A stretch of 64,000 nucleotides of DNA, from the NCBI RefSeq assembly GCF_001275675.1, contig NZ_LITM01000005.1, positions 436,835-500,834 of the forward strand, given 5' to 3'. The position numbers and the translations under genes were made by a program. This document shows, piece by piece, positions 43,963-51,887 of this stretch (the first letter of the stretch is position 1; each line of letters starts with the position of its first letter). The DNA is from Lysinibacillus sp. FJAT-14745. GTDB taxonomy: Bacteria; Bacillota; Bacilli; Bacillales_A; Planococcaceae. The notes beneath the pieces were generated by a model that did not search any database, was not told the DNA's origin, and worked only from the letters and a program-made list of their open reading frames with translations.

Positions 43963-44424
43963 ATGACACAAAAAGATGAACAATTTATGGAAATAGCCAT
44001 TAAAATGGCTTTAAAAGCTAGAGAAGATGGTAATGAACCATTCGGTGCTATATTGGTAAAAAATAACAAAATTGTGATGTGTGGTGAAAATGAAATAAAT
44101 AGTAATTGTGATCCTACACACCATGCTGAAATTGGACTTATACGCACATTTTGCTCTGAGAACAATATTTTTGATCTTAGTGAATATACTTTATATACTA
44201 GCTGTGAACCTTGCGTAATGTGTACAGGGGCTATGGTATGGTCTAATTTAGGAAAAATAGTCTACAGTGTATCACACGATCAACTAGCAGAAATTGCAGG
44301 CAGTAATATAATGATTTCGTGTAAAGAAGTTATTGAAAAAAGCCCAAATAAGCCGATCTTAGTTGAACAAGTTTTAAATGCCGAAGGGCTAAAAGTATTT
44401 GAAGGATACACATTTACCCATTAA
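43963..44424 (+). CDS. Zinc-dependent nucleoside/base deaminase (island cassette)
   Basis: A 153-residue deaminase of the CDA/TadA/guanine-deaminase fold. Catalytic HAE is at 54-56 and CEPCVMC supplies the two zinc Cys (81 and 84). FGAILV precedes as usual. The C-terminal part differs from TadA, so a base or nucleoside substrate is more likely than tRNA. AGGAGG precedes the ATG. It is one of the few plus-strand genes of the island and lies between S8 and S9. Confidence 0.82.
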   Translation: MTQKDEQFMEIAIKMALKAREDGNEPFGAILVKNNKIVMCGENEINSNCDPTHHAEIGLIRTFCSENNIFDLSEYTLYTSCEPCVMCTGAMVWSNLGKIVYSVSHDQLAEIAGSNIMISCKEVIEKSPNKPILVEQVLNAEGLKVFEGYTFTH

Positions 44425-44567
44425 CTTTATAGGAAATATCACTGTTTATCCATGGTATTCAAGTTATTCTGAATATCATGGATATTTTTGTTCTCATTAT
44501 GTCGAAGTAAGTGTCGAATGAGACCTAAAGACTCCCTTTCATTAATTAATTAATTGATTAATTAATT

Positions 44568-44596
44568 AAATTAAACTGCACCGTTAGTAAAATCAC
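44568..44596 (+). repeat. Cassette-boundary site S9 (single R1a)
   Basis: AAATTAAACTGCACCG then TTAGTAAAATCAC is an R1a-type copy without an evident partner or hairpin. An ATTA-rich low-complexity stretch (44541-44570) precedes it. It lies about 70 bp before the recombinase gene. Confidence 0.6.
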
Positions 44597-44665
44597 TCCT
44601 TATGTCTAGAATTCTATTAAGTTGTCAATAATCCCTTTTATATTACTATTTTAGGGGGGATGGAA

Positions 44666-45505
44666 TTGTTACTGTCAAAAGCATGGACTTTGTTTGAAGC
44701 TGATAAACGAATAGAGGGCTTTTCATCACAAACGCTGAAGGCCTACCGGTTACAGTCTTTTCTATTAATTGGTTATTTTAAGGATATAGAGATGGAATTG
44801 CTTGACACCAATCAACTGAAGGAGTATCTTGCTATATCCGGCAAGCACTTAAAACCAGCTAGTCTTGCACACCGTATTCGCTTTATGAAATCATTTTTTC
44901 GTTGGTCTCATGAAGAAGGATACCTGAGTAAGAATCCAACTTCCAAAATTAAAGAACCGAAAGTAGGAAAGCGGATACCCAAGTATTTAACCGAACGGGA
45001 GATTGAACACCTCCGTGAATCCTGTCATTCCGCAATGGAAAAAGCGATTTTCGAATTCATGTTTTCTACTGGTTGCCGAATTGGAGAAATAGTTGCGTTA
45101 GAAAAGAACCATATTAATTGGTCCAATCAATCCGCAATCGTTAGAGGAAAAGGTGATAAGGAAAGGGAGGTTTATTTTAATACGCGTTGTGACATATGGC
45201 TTAAACGTTATATTGAAAGCCGTACTGACAATAATCCTGCCATCTTTGTGACAGTAAGGCAGCCACATAAAATGAGTGTTGCCCAAATGCGATACATCAT
45301 CAAGCGGATATCAAATCGTGCTGAAATCAATAAAGAAATTCATCCACACCAACTTAGACACAGCTATGCAACTCATTTGTTGAACAATGGAGCTCCCATA
45401 GAAGTCATACAAAGTCTTATGGGGCATGAGAAAAGCGAAACGACTAGGATCTACGCTCAATTAAGCGGGAGGCTAAGGAAAGAGTATTATCAGAAGTACT
45501 TTTAA
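44666..45505 (+). CDS. Tyrosine site-specific recombinase (XerC/D-like integrase) of the island
   Basis: A phage-integrase-fold recombinase with a SAM-like N-terminal DNA-binding domain (about 1-95) and a catalytic domain. Numbered from the ATG at 44660 it has Arg140 (STGCRIGEI), Lys164 (RGKGDKE), His230-x-x-Arg233 (HPHQLRHS), His256 (GHEKS) and nucleophile Tyr265 (TRIYAQL). The set is complete, so activity is likely. TTG at 44666 is chosen because GGGGGG abuts the ATG at 44660 but is 6 bases from the TTG; the protein is then 279 residues. It is too short for an integron integrase with its extra helix. It lies between S9 and S10 and is the best candidate enzyme for the R1/R2 sites. Confidence 0.85.
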   Translation: MLLSKAWTLFEADKRIEGFSSQTLKAYRLQSFLLIGYFKDIEMELLDTNQLKEYLAISGKHLKPASLAHRIRFMKSFFRWSHEEGYLSKNPTSKIKEPKVGKRIPKYLTEREIEHLRESCHSAMEKAIFEFMFSTGCRIGEIVALEKNHINWSNQSAIVRGKGDKEREVYFNTRCDIWLKRYIESRTDNNPAIFVTVRQPHKMSVAQMRYIIKRISNRAEINKEIHPHQLRHSYATHLLNNGAPIEVIQSLMGHEKSETTRIYAQLSGRLRKEYYQKYF

Positions 45506-45513
45506 ATGTAAAA

Positions 45514-45574
45514 GGAGCAAAGTCTTTTAAGACTTTGCTCCACTTAACTAAAGCACCCCGTTAGATGAATTAAA
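45514..45574 (+). repeat. Cassette-boundary site S10 (hairpin-R1b)
   Basis: A 13-bp perfect hairpin (GGAGCAAAGTCTT, 45514-45526, with 45529-45541) doubles as the recombinase-gene terminator. It is followed by R1b: TTAACTAA, AGCACCCCG, TTAGATGAATTAA (45544-45573). No R1a precedes the hairpin. Confidence 0.75.
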
Positions 45575-45650
45575 GGACATTTATTATAGAAAGCAACTGA
45601 ATATTTTATTGGATTCTCATATGAACTATCATTAATTTACACTATTTAAC

Positions 45651-46151
45651 CTAACTCTGATACCAATATAAAAAGAGGTCATTCATTGTTGAAGCGTGCC
45701 CCTGTTGTCTTAGCATGGTTGTTATGTTACCTCGATGATAGGTACCATGGTTAGCAACATGAAATAAAATTTCTGAGTATGCAGTCTCTCTAGCACCTGA
45801 CCAAGGATTATTCAAATTAATTTTTTGTTCTAAATCTTTTTGGCTATTCATCCATTCTTCATACTGTGAAGCTAGTTCTTCGAAAGACTGAATAAATTCA
45901 TCTACAGAATATAAATTAGTCTTTTCTAATAATGACATAGAAGCTTCCAATGCTTCTTGCATACCAATTCCTTTAAGTACTTGTAACCACATTACATCTA
46001 CTACATAGATATGGCTAAACGTTTGAGCAATATTTGGATATGAACTATTAGCCTCTTTATATAGGACATTGTTTGGTAATTCTTTTATTCTTTCTAGTAA
46101 CACCTTATTAGCCCAAAGATGGTACTTATACATATTTTTTGCATGATTCAT
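45651..46151 (-). CDS. DinB-family metal-dependent hydrolase/thiol-transferase-like protein
   Basis: A 166-residue four-helix-bundle protein. Three His positions expected to bind a divalent metal lie in FSHIY (about 46-50) and HVANHGTYHRG (about 131-141). DinB/DfsB proteins include thiol-dependent S-transferases (bacillithiol type), though most members are uncharacterised. AAAGGAG precedes the ATG. It is downstream of a WYL regulator on the same strand and may be controlled by it. Confidence 0.8.
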   Translation of the reverse strand: MNHAKNMYKYHLWANKVLLERIKELPNNVLYKEANSSYPNIAQTFSHIYVVDVMWLQVLKGIGMQEALEASMSLLEKTNLYSVDEFIQSFEELASQYEEWMNSQKDLEQKINLNNPWSGARETAYSEILFHVANHGTYHRGNITTMLRQQGHASTMNDLFLYWYQS

Positions 46152-46228
46152 TTAACATCTACTCCTTTAGCTCTGTTTTTTAAAAGTCGATATCTAGATT
46201 ATAAAAAAAGATATATGACAGCAGCTTG

Positions 46229-47143
46229 TCATATATCTTCATAAACTTTTATTATTTTTTTTGCCTCATCTATTAAAATTGATTGCAGTTCCATCGGTTT
46301 TACAATTTTAGCACCGCTACCAAAGCTTAAAAGAATCGATTTAAGCCATCCAGCCTGTAGAGGTTGATAAACAGAAATTGTAATTGTCATACTTCCGTCA
46401 TCGTTAATGGTTTTTGAAGAATTCTGGAATTGATCTAATACTTCTGCTAAAGAATTAGGACTTACCCAGATTACTACATCCTCAAAACCCACCAGATTAC
46501 GGTTTGAATAAAATGCTTCATCTTTAATTTCGTGATTTTGTAGAAACTTTTCTTGTGTCAGAGTGACATCCATCATACGTGATAATCTAAATTCTCTATA
46601 GTTCTGACGTTCTCTACAATAACCATATATATACCAGTTACGGAACTTATAATGAAGGTGAATAGGTTCTACTTCACGAGATGTAAATTCATTTTTATTG
46701 CTTACATAATTAAAGTGGATTACCTTTTTTTTATGTATAGCTTTTCGCAGATTCATTAATGAATTGGGTTCTGTTCTATGGCTTTCCAAGTCAACCAATA
46801 AAGACTTATTATTACTGTTTGTATCCAGTAATTTTAGCCTATCTATCGTATGTTCAATTTCTTTATCTTTAAAAATATTCGATAAACTACTTAATACTGT
46901 AATTAAATTCAGAATGTCATAAGAACCCATTAGGCTTTTATCAAATTTGTATCCCTTTATTATACCGAATCCTCCGTTAGTCCCTTGGTAAGAAACAACT
47001 GGTATTCCAGCAGCACAAATAGCTTCGATGTCCCTATAAATTGTCCGTGGTGATACTTGAAATTCATCAGCTAAACTAGAAGCTGACAAAATCTCATTAT
47101 TTAAGAGCTTGAATATGATTGATATCAAACGTTCTAATTTCAA
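46229..47143 (-). CDS. WYL-domain transcriptional regulator (DeoR-type HTH)
   Basis: A 304-residue regulator. The N-terminal winged helix (about 1-60) contains VSPRTIYRDIEAI and the WYL domain (about 140-230) contains a YIYGYC and FRLSRM core. A C-terminal WCX-like extension ends at about 300. Such YafY-type regulators sense small ligands or nucleic acids and often sit beside DinB or YdeI-type genes, as here. The start is TTG at 47141-47143 with GGAAGG upstream. It begins 17 bp after the YdeI-like gene. Confidence 0.82.
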   Translation of the reverse strand: MKLERLISIIFKLLNNEILSASSLADEFQVSPRTIYRDIEAICAAGIPVVSYQGTNGGFGIIKGYKFDKSLMGSYDILNLITVLSSLSNIFKDKEIEHTIDRLKLLDTNSNNKSLLVDLESHRTEPNSLMNLRKAIHKKKVIHFNYVSNKNEFTSREVEPIHLHYKFRNWYIYGYCRERQNYREFRLSRMMDVTLTQEKFLQNHEIKDEAFYSNRNLVGFEDVVIWVSPNSLAEVLDQFQNSSKTINDDGSMTITISVYQPLQAGWLKSILLSFGSGAKIVKPMELQSILIDEAKKIIKVYEDI

Positions 47144-47159
47144 TTCTCATTTCCTTCCC

Positions 47160-47729
47160 TTAATAATTGATTAAGCGACCATTGTCATTCCATTGACCGT
47201 ACATTTTATTTCCTCTGGTATTTTCAATAAACTTATCCAATCTTTTATTAAAAATATTGGGTTCATTTCTATAACTTTGTATCGTATCAATTCTAATCCT
47301 TCTGTATAGTTCAGGAAAATTTATAAAGTTTTGATATAATTGGTCATCTTCTTTCAGACGAGTTTCAATATCTGCATCTATAGTAAAAGATTCAGGTCGC
47401 ATATCAGGAAGAACTATCAGTCCTTCTTCTTTCATCAAACCTAATTGATATAATCTCCTTACTCTTTCTTTATTTAATTCTGTCCAATTACTGTTTTTCT
47501 TTCTTGGGGAGAGCCTTTGAGCAAGTTCAGAATCTGATATTTTCTTCTTTATGCCATCAATCCAACCAAAACATAATGCTTCTTCAACTGCATCTAAATA
47601 CTGAATCACTTCTGATTGTTCCGTTATACTTACTATCACCCAACAAAATCTTTCTGTTTTTGAATTTTCCTCAAGCCAATCTCTTAATTCCCATCGTGTC
47701 TTAACTCTAAGTAAATTCTCTATTTCCAT
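47160..47729 (-). CDS. YdeI/OmpD-associated family protein
   Basis: A 189-residue protein. It has the family core ALCFGWIDG (about 51-59), a RLSPRKKNSNWTELN segment (about 71-85) and a RLYQLGLM helix. The family is widespread, of unknown biochemical function, and sometimes linked to stress or peptide resistance. It is first of a three-gene minus-strand set (YdeI-like, WYL, DinB) forming one multi-gene cassette between S10 and S11. Confidence 0.78.
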   Translation of the reverse strand: MEIENLLRVKTRWELRDWLEENSKTERFCWVIVSITEQSEVIQYLDAVEEALCFGWIDGIKKKISDSELAQRLSPRKKNSNWTELNKERVRRLYQLGLMKEEGLIVLPDMRPESFTIDADIETRLKEDDQLYQNFINFPELYRRIRIDTIQSYRNEPNIFNKRLDKFIENTRGNKMYGQWNDNGRLINY

Positions 47730-47846
47730 TTTTAAAATCCTTTCTAAAATGAATATATGTCCTAAGTATAACTGTTTAATAAATGTGTTAGAAGTACTTA
47801 ATAACTAAGGATTTTCTTCTAAAAAAATCCCCTTCTTTTCAATGGC

Positions 47847-47870
47847 TTCTTAAATTAACCTGCCCCGTTA
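47847..47870 (+). repeat. Cassette-boundary site S11 (R1a truncated at CCCCGTTA)
   Basis: AAATTAACCTGCCCCGTTA (47850-47870 region) matches R1a up to the GTTA. The sequence then switches directly into coding DNA of a truncated kinase gene, so the right arm is missing. Confidence 0.65.
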
Positions 47871-48291
47871 TCGTCAAAGATTAAAGCTAATTTGGGGTGA
47901 TTTACCACAAGGGGCGATTCAAGGTGATTTTTGTTATTACAACATGTTAAAACAATATCAAGGAAGTCTGGCAATTTATGATTTTAATCTAGCTGGAAAT
48001 GAAGTTTATTTAAATGAATGTATTGCAGTTGGTGTATATCATGCTTGGCATGTCCCCTACAAAGGTAAATTAAATGAAACAGAGCGGTTTAAATTATTTA
48101 TTGATTCATATAACAAAGAACGCCCCTTAAATGAATTAGAAAGAACTTATGCTGCTTACACAAAAGCCACTATACGTGCGTTTCGTTTTGACCGTGTAGA
48201 AGATGGTATTTTGTTAGAAAGTAAAGAAGAACAAAATTTATTTTTACAAGAAACGTTACATATACTTGAAAAATTAGAATTTAATAAATAG
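47867..48291 (+). pseudogene. 5'-truncated phosphotransferase (APH/choline-kinase type) remnant
   Basis: The frame ending at 48291 stays open back to repeat S11. It encodes only the C-terminal half of a phosphotransferase. The catalytic segment reads IQGDFCYYNML (Gln for the usual His of HGD), then AIYDFNLAGNEVYLNE with the metal-binding Asp. The N-terminal ATP-binding lobe is absent and no ribosome site precedes the first ATG (47944). The cut lies exactly where CCCCGTTA ends, so truncation probably came from recombination at or next to the repeat. A short translated product from 47944 (115 residues) is possible but unlikely to function. Confidence 0.72.
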
Positions 48292-48415
48292 TGATAGAAA
48301 AGATACTTGTTAATTATTCTCCTCCCTGTTTCAGACAAATTATTAATGCGATTGTGACTTTGTAAAGTCTTATTAAATTTTTATCCTTTATATGAGAACA
48401 AATATAAAATATAAA

Positions 48416-48496
48416 AAGCATGTTTTGATCAATCATTTTTCAAAACATGCTCATATATCCTTATTGCCCTTAAGCATCCGTTAGTTGATCAAGGAA
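48416..48496 (+). repeat. Cassette-boundary site S12 (hairpin-R1b)
   Basis: A 12-bp perfect hairpin (AGCATGTTTTGA 48417-48428 with 48440-48451) is followed by an R1b-like repeat, CCTTAAGCATCCG then TTAGTTGATCAAGG (48468-48494). Here the outer arms CCTT and AAGG also pair. It ends just past the rhodanese gene. Confidence 0.7.
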
Positions 48497-48520
48497 ATAA
48501 AGTCAAAGCTTTTTTATTCT

Positions 48521-48907
48521 TTAACAACCACAATTCGACTGTTCATTATTTAATAATGAAACCAATGGGAATCCCATAGTCTTCCAAGCAGCTATACCAC
48601 CATTCAATTCCTTTACTGAATATCCGTTTTCAATTAACATTATTGAAGCCTTTGCAGCTGTATTACACCATACATCCCAACAATACAAAACGATTTCTTT
48701 ATCTTTAGGTATTTCATTTAAACGACTTTCTAAGTCTGAAAGCGGAATTTCTAAAGCACCTTGAATTTTTTCTCTTTTCAAAGCAGGATCGCCATTCCTT
48801 ACATCAATTAATAAATAATTTTCTGGTTGTTCCTTTTTCTTCATCATATAATCCATAGGACTGTACGTTGATTCAACACGATTTTTGAAATATGAGATTT
48901 GATTCAT
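48521..48907 (-). CDS. Rhodanese-domain protein (single domain)
   Basis: A 128-residue rhodanese. LLIDVRNG (about 32-39) opens the fold and the active-site loop YCWDVWCN holds Cys76 and Cys81. A C-terminal NCGC tail adds two more Cys. The loop is unusual in lacking the CxxGxR form. Rhodaneses move sulfane sulfur. It starts 2 bp after the MarR gene, so the pair is an operon and the regulator likely senses a sulfur or redox signal. Confidence 0.8.
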   Translation of the reverse strand: MNQISYFKNRVESTYSPMDYMMKKKEQPENYLLIDVRNGDPALKREKIQGALEIPLSDLESRLNEIPKDKEIVLYCWDVWCNTAAKASIMLIENGYSVKELNGGIAAWKTMGFPLVSLLNNEQSNCGC

Positions 48908-48909
48908 TT

Positions 48910-49338
48910 TTATTTTTCTCCTATTCTTTTCACTATTTTTATTAAATACTTCTTAAAAGCTTCTTTTTCCTCATCCTCTAATGCCGACAGTACATTTCTC
49001 TCAGACTGATTCATTAACTCCCAACATTCGATTATTGTCTTTTCACCCTTTTCTGTAAGCCTAAGACAGTAAGATCTTCTATCTTTCAAGTTTTTGTCTC
49101 TATTTATATAGTGAAGAGATTCCAGATGATCAACGTGATCCACCATAGAGGTTCTGTCTATTTTTAAATCTTCTGCAATTTCTTTCTGAGATGTATTAGG
49201 ACGTTCCTTTATTCTAATCAGTACTCCAAATTGTCTTGCGTTTATATCATAAGGCTTCAACTGTTCAATAAAATCTTCTTCTAAAATTTGGCCTACTTTA
49301 CCAGTTAAATAACCAAATGATTTAAATATATTACTCAA
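48910..49338 (-). CDS. MarR-family regulator paired with the rhodanese
   Basis: A 142-residue winged-helix protein. The recognition region IAEDLKIDRTSMVDHVDHLE is split by the turn after KIDRTS, and the wing reads DRRSYCLRLT, as in MarR/OhrR proteins. The start is TTG at 49336-49338, because GGGAGGTG lies directly upstream; the ATGs to 49356 fall before or in that site. A perfect palindrome overlaps its -10 box, so autorepression is likely. It is co-transcribed with the rhodanese gene. Confidence 0.82.
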   Translation of the reverse strand: MSNIFKSFGYLTGKVGQILEEDFIEQLKPYDINARQFGVLIRIKERPNTSQKEIAEDLKIDRTSMVDHVDHLESLHYINRDKNLKDRRSYCLRLTEKGEKTIIECWELMNQSERNVLSALEDEEKEAFKKYLIKIVKRIGEK

Positions 49339-49372
49339 TTTTACACCTCCCATCAAATAATCATTAAGTATG

Positions 49373-49416
49373 ATAATCAGTATAACTGATTATTATTTAG
49401 ATGTAAATGATTTACA
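49373..49416 (-). promoter_or_regulatory. Promoter and operator of the MarR-rhodanese operon
   Basis: On the minus strand TTTACA (49402-49407), a 17-bp spacer and TATACT (49379-49384) form a good promoter. A perfect 9-bp inverted repeat, ATAATCAGT (49373-49381) and ACTGATTAT (49385-49393), covers the -10. A second palindrome, TGTAAAT-G-ATTTACA (49402-49416), covers the -35. Both fit MarR operators. Confidence 0.75.
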
Positions 49417-49481
49417 TAATTAATTATGCAAATTAAGCTATTTAAAATTTCACGATTATATATTTTTGTTGTTGAAGTAAA

Positions 49482-49610
49482 CTGCATCGTTAGTGAAAAA
49501 GCGATTGCTCAAATTGAACAATCGCCCCGTTAGCCATCCATGTAGCGCAAAAACCAGCGCTACACCACAGAAAATGAAAGATGATTAAGTTCTTTCATGG
49601 GAGCTCAATA
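49482..49610 (+). repeat. Cassette-boundary site S13 with 87-bp stem-loop element, copy 1
   Basis: R1a (GTAAACTGCATCG then TTAGTGAAAAA, 49487-49510) is followed by the hairpin GCGATTG/CAATCGC (49501-49525). Then comes CCCCGTTAG, and two further hairpins (TGTAGCGC/GCGCTACA and ATGAAAG/CTTTCAT) before GGGAGCTCAATA (49599-49610). The last part (49524-49610) recurs at 51901-51987. Confidence 0.75.
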
Positions 49611-49619
49611 CGAGGTTAG

Positions 49620-49672
49620 ATGAAAAAGGACTTACTTTTAACAGTAAGTCCTTTGTGTTCTTATAAGAATAT
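49620..49672 (-). terminator. Terminator of the PepSY-like gene region
   Basis: GGACTTAC (49627-49634) pairs with GTAAGTCC (49643-49650) with A/T-rich flanks. It lies about 75 bases past the stop at 49728. Confidence 0.7.
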
Positions 49673-49727
49673 CTCGTCACAACTTAAGAATTTTATCATG
49701 TATATCGAGGGTTTACGTAGTACATCA

Positions 49728-50387
49728 TTATCCCTGATCTTGACCTTCATCTAACGTAATTTCAGTTACTTTCTTAAGGTCTTTATTTACATTAACTAAA
49801 CATGTTTTTCCTCCATCATATTTAAAATAAAAATGATAGTACCAATCCTCTTTTGAATCTTTAGCTGCATTTACTTCTTTACTTTGTTCTTCTGAAAATT
49901 CATAGCTTTTACCATCTAATATGTTATTCTCTTTAACAAAGTTAGTTGCTAAATCTTTTGCTTCATCATAAGAAAAATCCTTATAATTTTGATTTTTAGC
50001 TTCTCCTGGATGATACTGTAGACTTACTATCTTATTAGTTTCAGCGTCTAATACTGCAGTATATTGAATGGCTGTATTTCCATTTATAAATTTACTATTT
50101 TTATTACTCCATCCTGTTATATAAAATTTGTGCCCGTCTATCTCATAAAACTCATTGTTTCTTTCATAAAAGTTTTTAGTATCTATTGTTTCATTAAAAT
50201 TCTTTTGAAAAGCATTAAGTGCTACTTCTTTAAGTTTATTTTTTTTGTAACTGTCTTGTTCAACAGCCTGTTCAGTCATTACTGTATTCTTTGGCACTAT
50301 ATTATTTGATGCATGTGCAATAGCTGTAACACCTCCAGTACTCAATATCCCAACTAACGCTAATCCCAATATTTTCGTTGATTTCAT
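49728..50387 (-). CDS. Secreted PepSY-like protein (island cassette)
   Basis: A 219-residue exported protein. A signal peptide (about 1-27, ending AHAS) precedes two PepSY-like alpha-beta units, the second around FSYDEAKDLATNFVKE and LVNVNKDLKKVTEI. PepSY modules inhibit or bind peptidases; this one has no peptidase partner nearby. GGAGGGAAAA precedes the ATG. It lies in the segment bracketed by the two 87-bp elements. Confidence 0.62.
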   Translation of the reverse strand: MKSTKILGLALVGILSTGGVTAIAHASNNIVPKNTVMTEQAVEQDSYKKNKLKEVALNAFQKNFNETIDTKNFYERNNEFYEIDGHKFYITGWSNKNSKFINGNTAIQYTAVLDAETNKIVSLQYHPGEAKNQNYKDFSYDEAKDLATNFVKENNILDGKSYEFSEEQSKEVNAAKDSKEDWYYHFYFKYDGGKTCLVNVNKDLKKVTEITLDEGQDQG

Positions 50388-50510
50388 AATATTTTCCCTC
50401 CTGTAATCGCAAGTTTTAAATTTGTTTTACTTCCTTGCTATAACTGAAGTATAGTAGATAAATCTTAAGAATCTCTTATTATAACTCTTAAGAAAATATA
50501 AATATTCAGG

Positions 50511-50765
50511 TGTGTTGATTAACCATTTTTATATATCCAAAGAGGCTGATTTCCGCTACGGGCTACTCGCTTTCCTGCGGGCGAGCGTCGAGCCGCTTCC
50601 TCCGCTTCGCTCCGTGCAGGGTCTCGTCTGTCTCGCTTTCCCGCGGGAGTCGAGTAGCCCTACGCTACAATCAGTTAAAATGGAAATATATTGGCAAAGT
50701 GGTAACGAAAAAATCCTTTTATCGCTCAATAATAAACTTATTTTTTCCTAATCAACACGTCTGAT
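50511..50765. mobile_element. MITE-like palindromic element, copy 1 (about 253 bp)
   Basis: The ends GTGTTGATTA (50513-50522) and TAATCAACAC (near 50750-50759) are perfect 10-bp inverted repeats within longer imperfect ones. The interior has a GC-rich palindromic block (GATTTCCGCTACGGG near 50548 and CCCTACGC near 50658). A tail AAAATCCTTTTATCG...TCAATAATAAAC is shared with the copy at 59285-59457. No protein is encoded, so it is probably a non-autonomous mobile element. Confidence 0.65.
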
Positions 50766-50843
50766 AAATATTATTAGTATCAAAATGAGAAAGCGAATCA
50801 TTACGCTTATGTGCATTAACTATTCAACTTAACCCCTTGTTCA

Positions 50844-50932
50844 ACATAACTGTACCTTTTGCTTAATAAGAAAAGTTGATTTCGGCAACTGTTCTTAAAC
50901 TCATGCCTTCATTAGTGGAATAATTGTAGCGC
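50844..50932 (+). repeat. Degenerate cassette-boundary site S14
   Basis: AACTGTACC...TTAATAAG (50847-50870) resembles R1a, GTTG...CAAC (50875-50888) is a small hairpin, and AAACTCATGCCTTC then ATTAGTGGAATAA (50897-50924) resembles R1b. Matches are weak; position before the MBL-fold gene supports the call. Confidence 0.4.
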
Positions 50933-50956
50933 TTTTATTAGCTAACTAAGTTAAAA

Positions 50957-51796
50957 CTATAGATATGAAAGTTGTAATCCTACTCCAACTTCTCCTAAAT
51001 GAGCAACTGTCGAAAGAGCTATTTTAGAGTGTAAATCTGTACAATGGCAAGCATGAAGCTTAGTAGGTTCAAGATCTTTTATATAACGAACTGTATTATC
51101 TAACTGCTCTTTCGTCGGATTTAATAGGTGAAACCCTCCAATAATATCAACTACTCTTTCTTCCTGACATACCTCTTTGGCATATTCAATAATGTTACAT
51201 ATCCCAGAATGTGCACATCCAACGATAATAACTAACCCTTCTGAAGATTTATAAACGATTGCTGTGTCATCCAAAACGAAGTCGTTAACACTCCCTTGAT
51301 CTGTCACAACTTGCCCTATAAAATCTTTTCCTTCAAAATCAAATATTCTTTTAATTTCCCCTAGAAATACTAGTTGATCTGTTAGCCATAATGGTTCTTT
51401 AGTTAATCGGACTGGAAAGTGTCTACTTAACTTTTCATGAGATAAGATACTCCCTATCTCTCCTACAGGATCAAATAGTTTAGTGTTAAAAACCACTGGA
51501 TGCCCAATAATCTTAGGAGTATTGTGTAGTATTTCTTCATTTTTTGCTTCCATATGTAGTCTAATTAAATGCGTCAGTCCCCATGTATGATCCACATGCC
51601 CATGCGACAAGACAACATAATCGAGATTTCTTAAATCAATTCTCATTTTATCTGCATTCTTGATAAAGACATCAGAATAGCCGGTATCAAAAAGGATACG
51701 CTTATCACCTTCTTTAATAAAAAAAGAAAGCCCAGGTTCCCCTAAAAAATAGCGATCAATTAAAGTATTATTATCTACCAAAACGGTTAATTCCAT
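50957..51796 (-). CDS. MBL-fold metallohydrolase (island cassette)
   Basis: A 279-residue metallo-beta-lactamase-fold protein. The metal motif SHGHVDHTWG is at about 64-73, LFDTGYS at about 34-40, VGCAHSGICNII at about 198-209, and ACHCTD near the end. The CAHSG and CHCTD forms are typical of the group annotated as methyltetrahydropterin/RFA-P synthase-like hydrolases, whose substrates are mostly unknown. AGGAGG precedes the ATG. It is flanked by S14 and the second 87-bp element. Confidence 0.8.
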   Translation of the reverse strand: MELTVLVDNNTLIDRYFLGEPGLSFFIKEGDKRILFDTGYSDVFIKNADKMRIDLRNLDYVVLSHGHVDHTWGLTHLIRLHMEAKNEEILHNTPKIIGHPVVFNTKLFDPVGEIGSILSHEKLSRHFPVRLTKEPLWLTDQLVFLGEIKRIFDFEGKDFIGQVVTDQGSVNDFVLDDTAIVYKSSEGLVIIVGCAHSGICNIIEYAKEVCQEERVVDIIGGFHLLNPTKEQLDNTVRYIKDLEPTKLHACHCTDLHSKIALSTVAHLGEVGVGLQLSYL

Positions 51797-51887
51797 ATAA
51801 TACCTCCTTTTTTGTTAATTATAACAAAACGGAGTGAGGTGTGATCTATATGGTTAATCTTTTTCTAGAACAATGCAAATCATAAAC

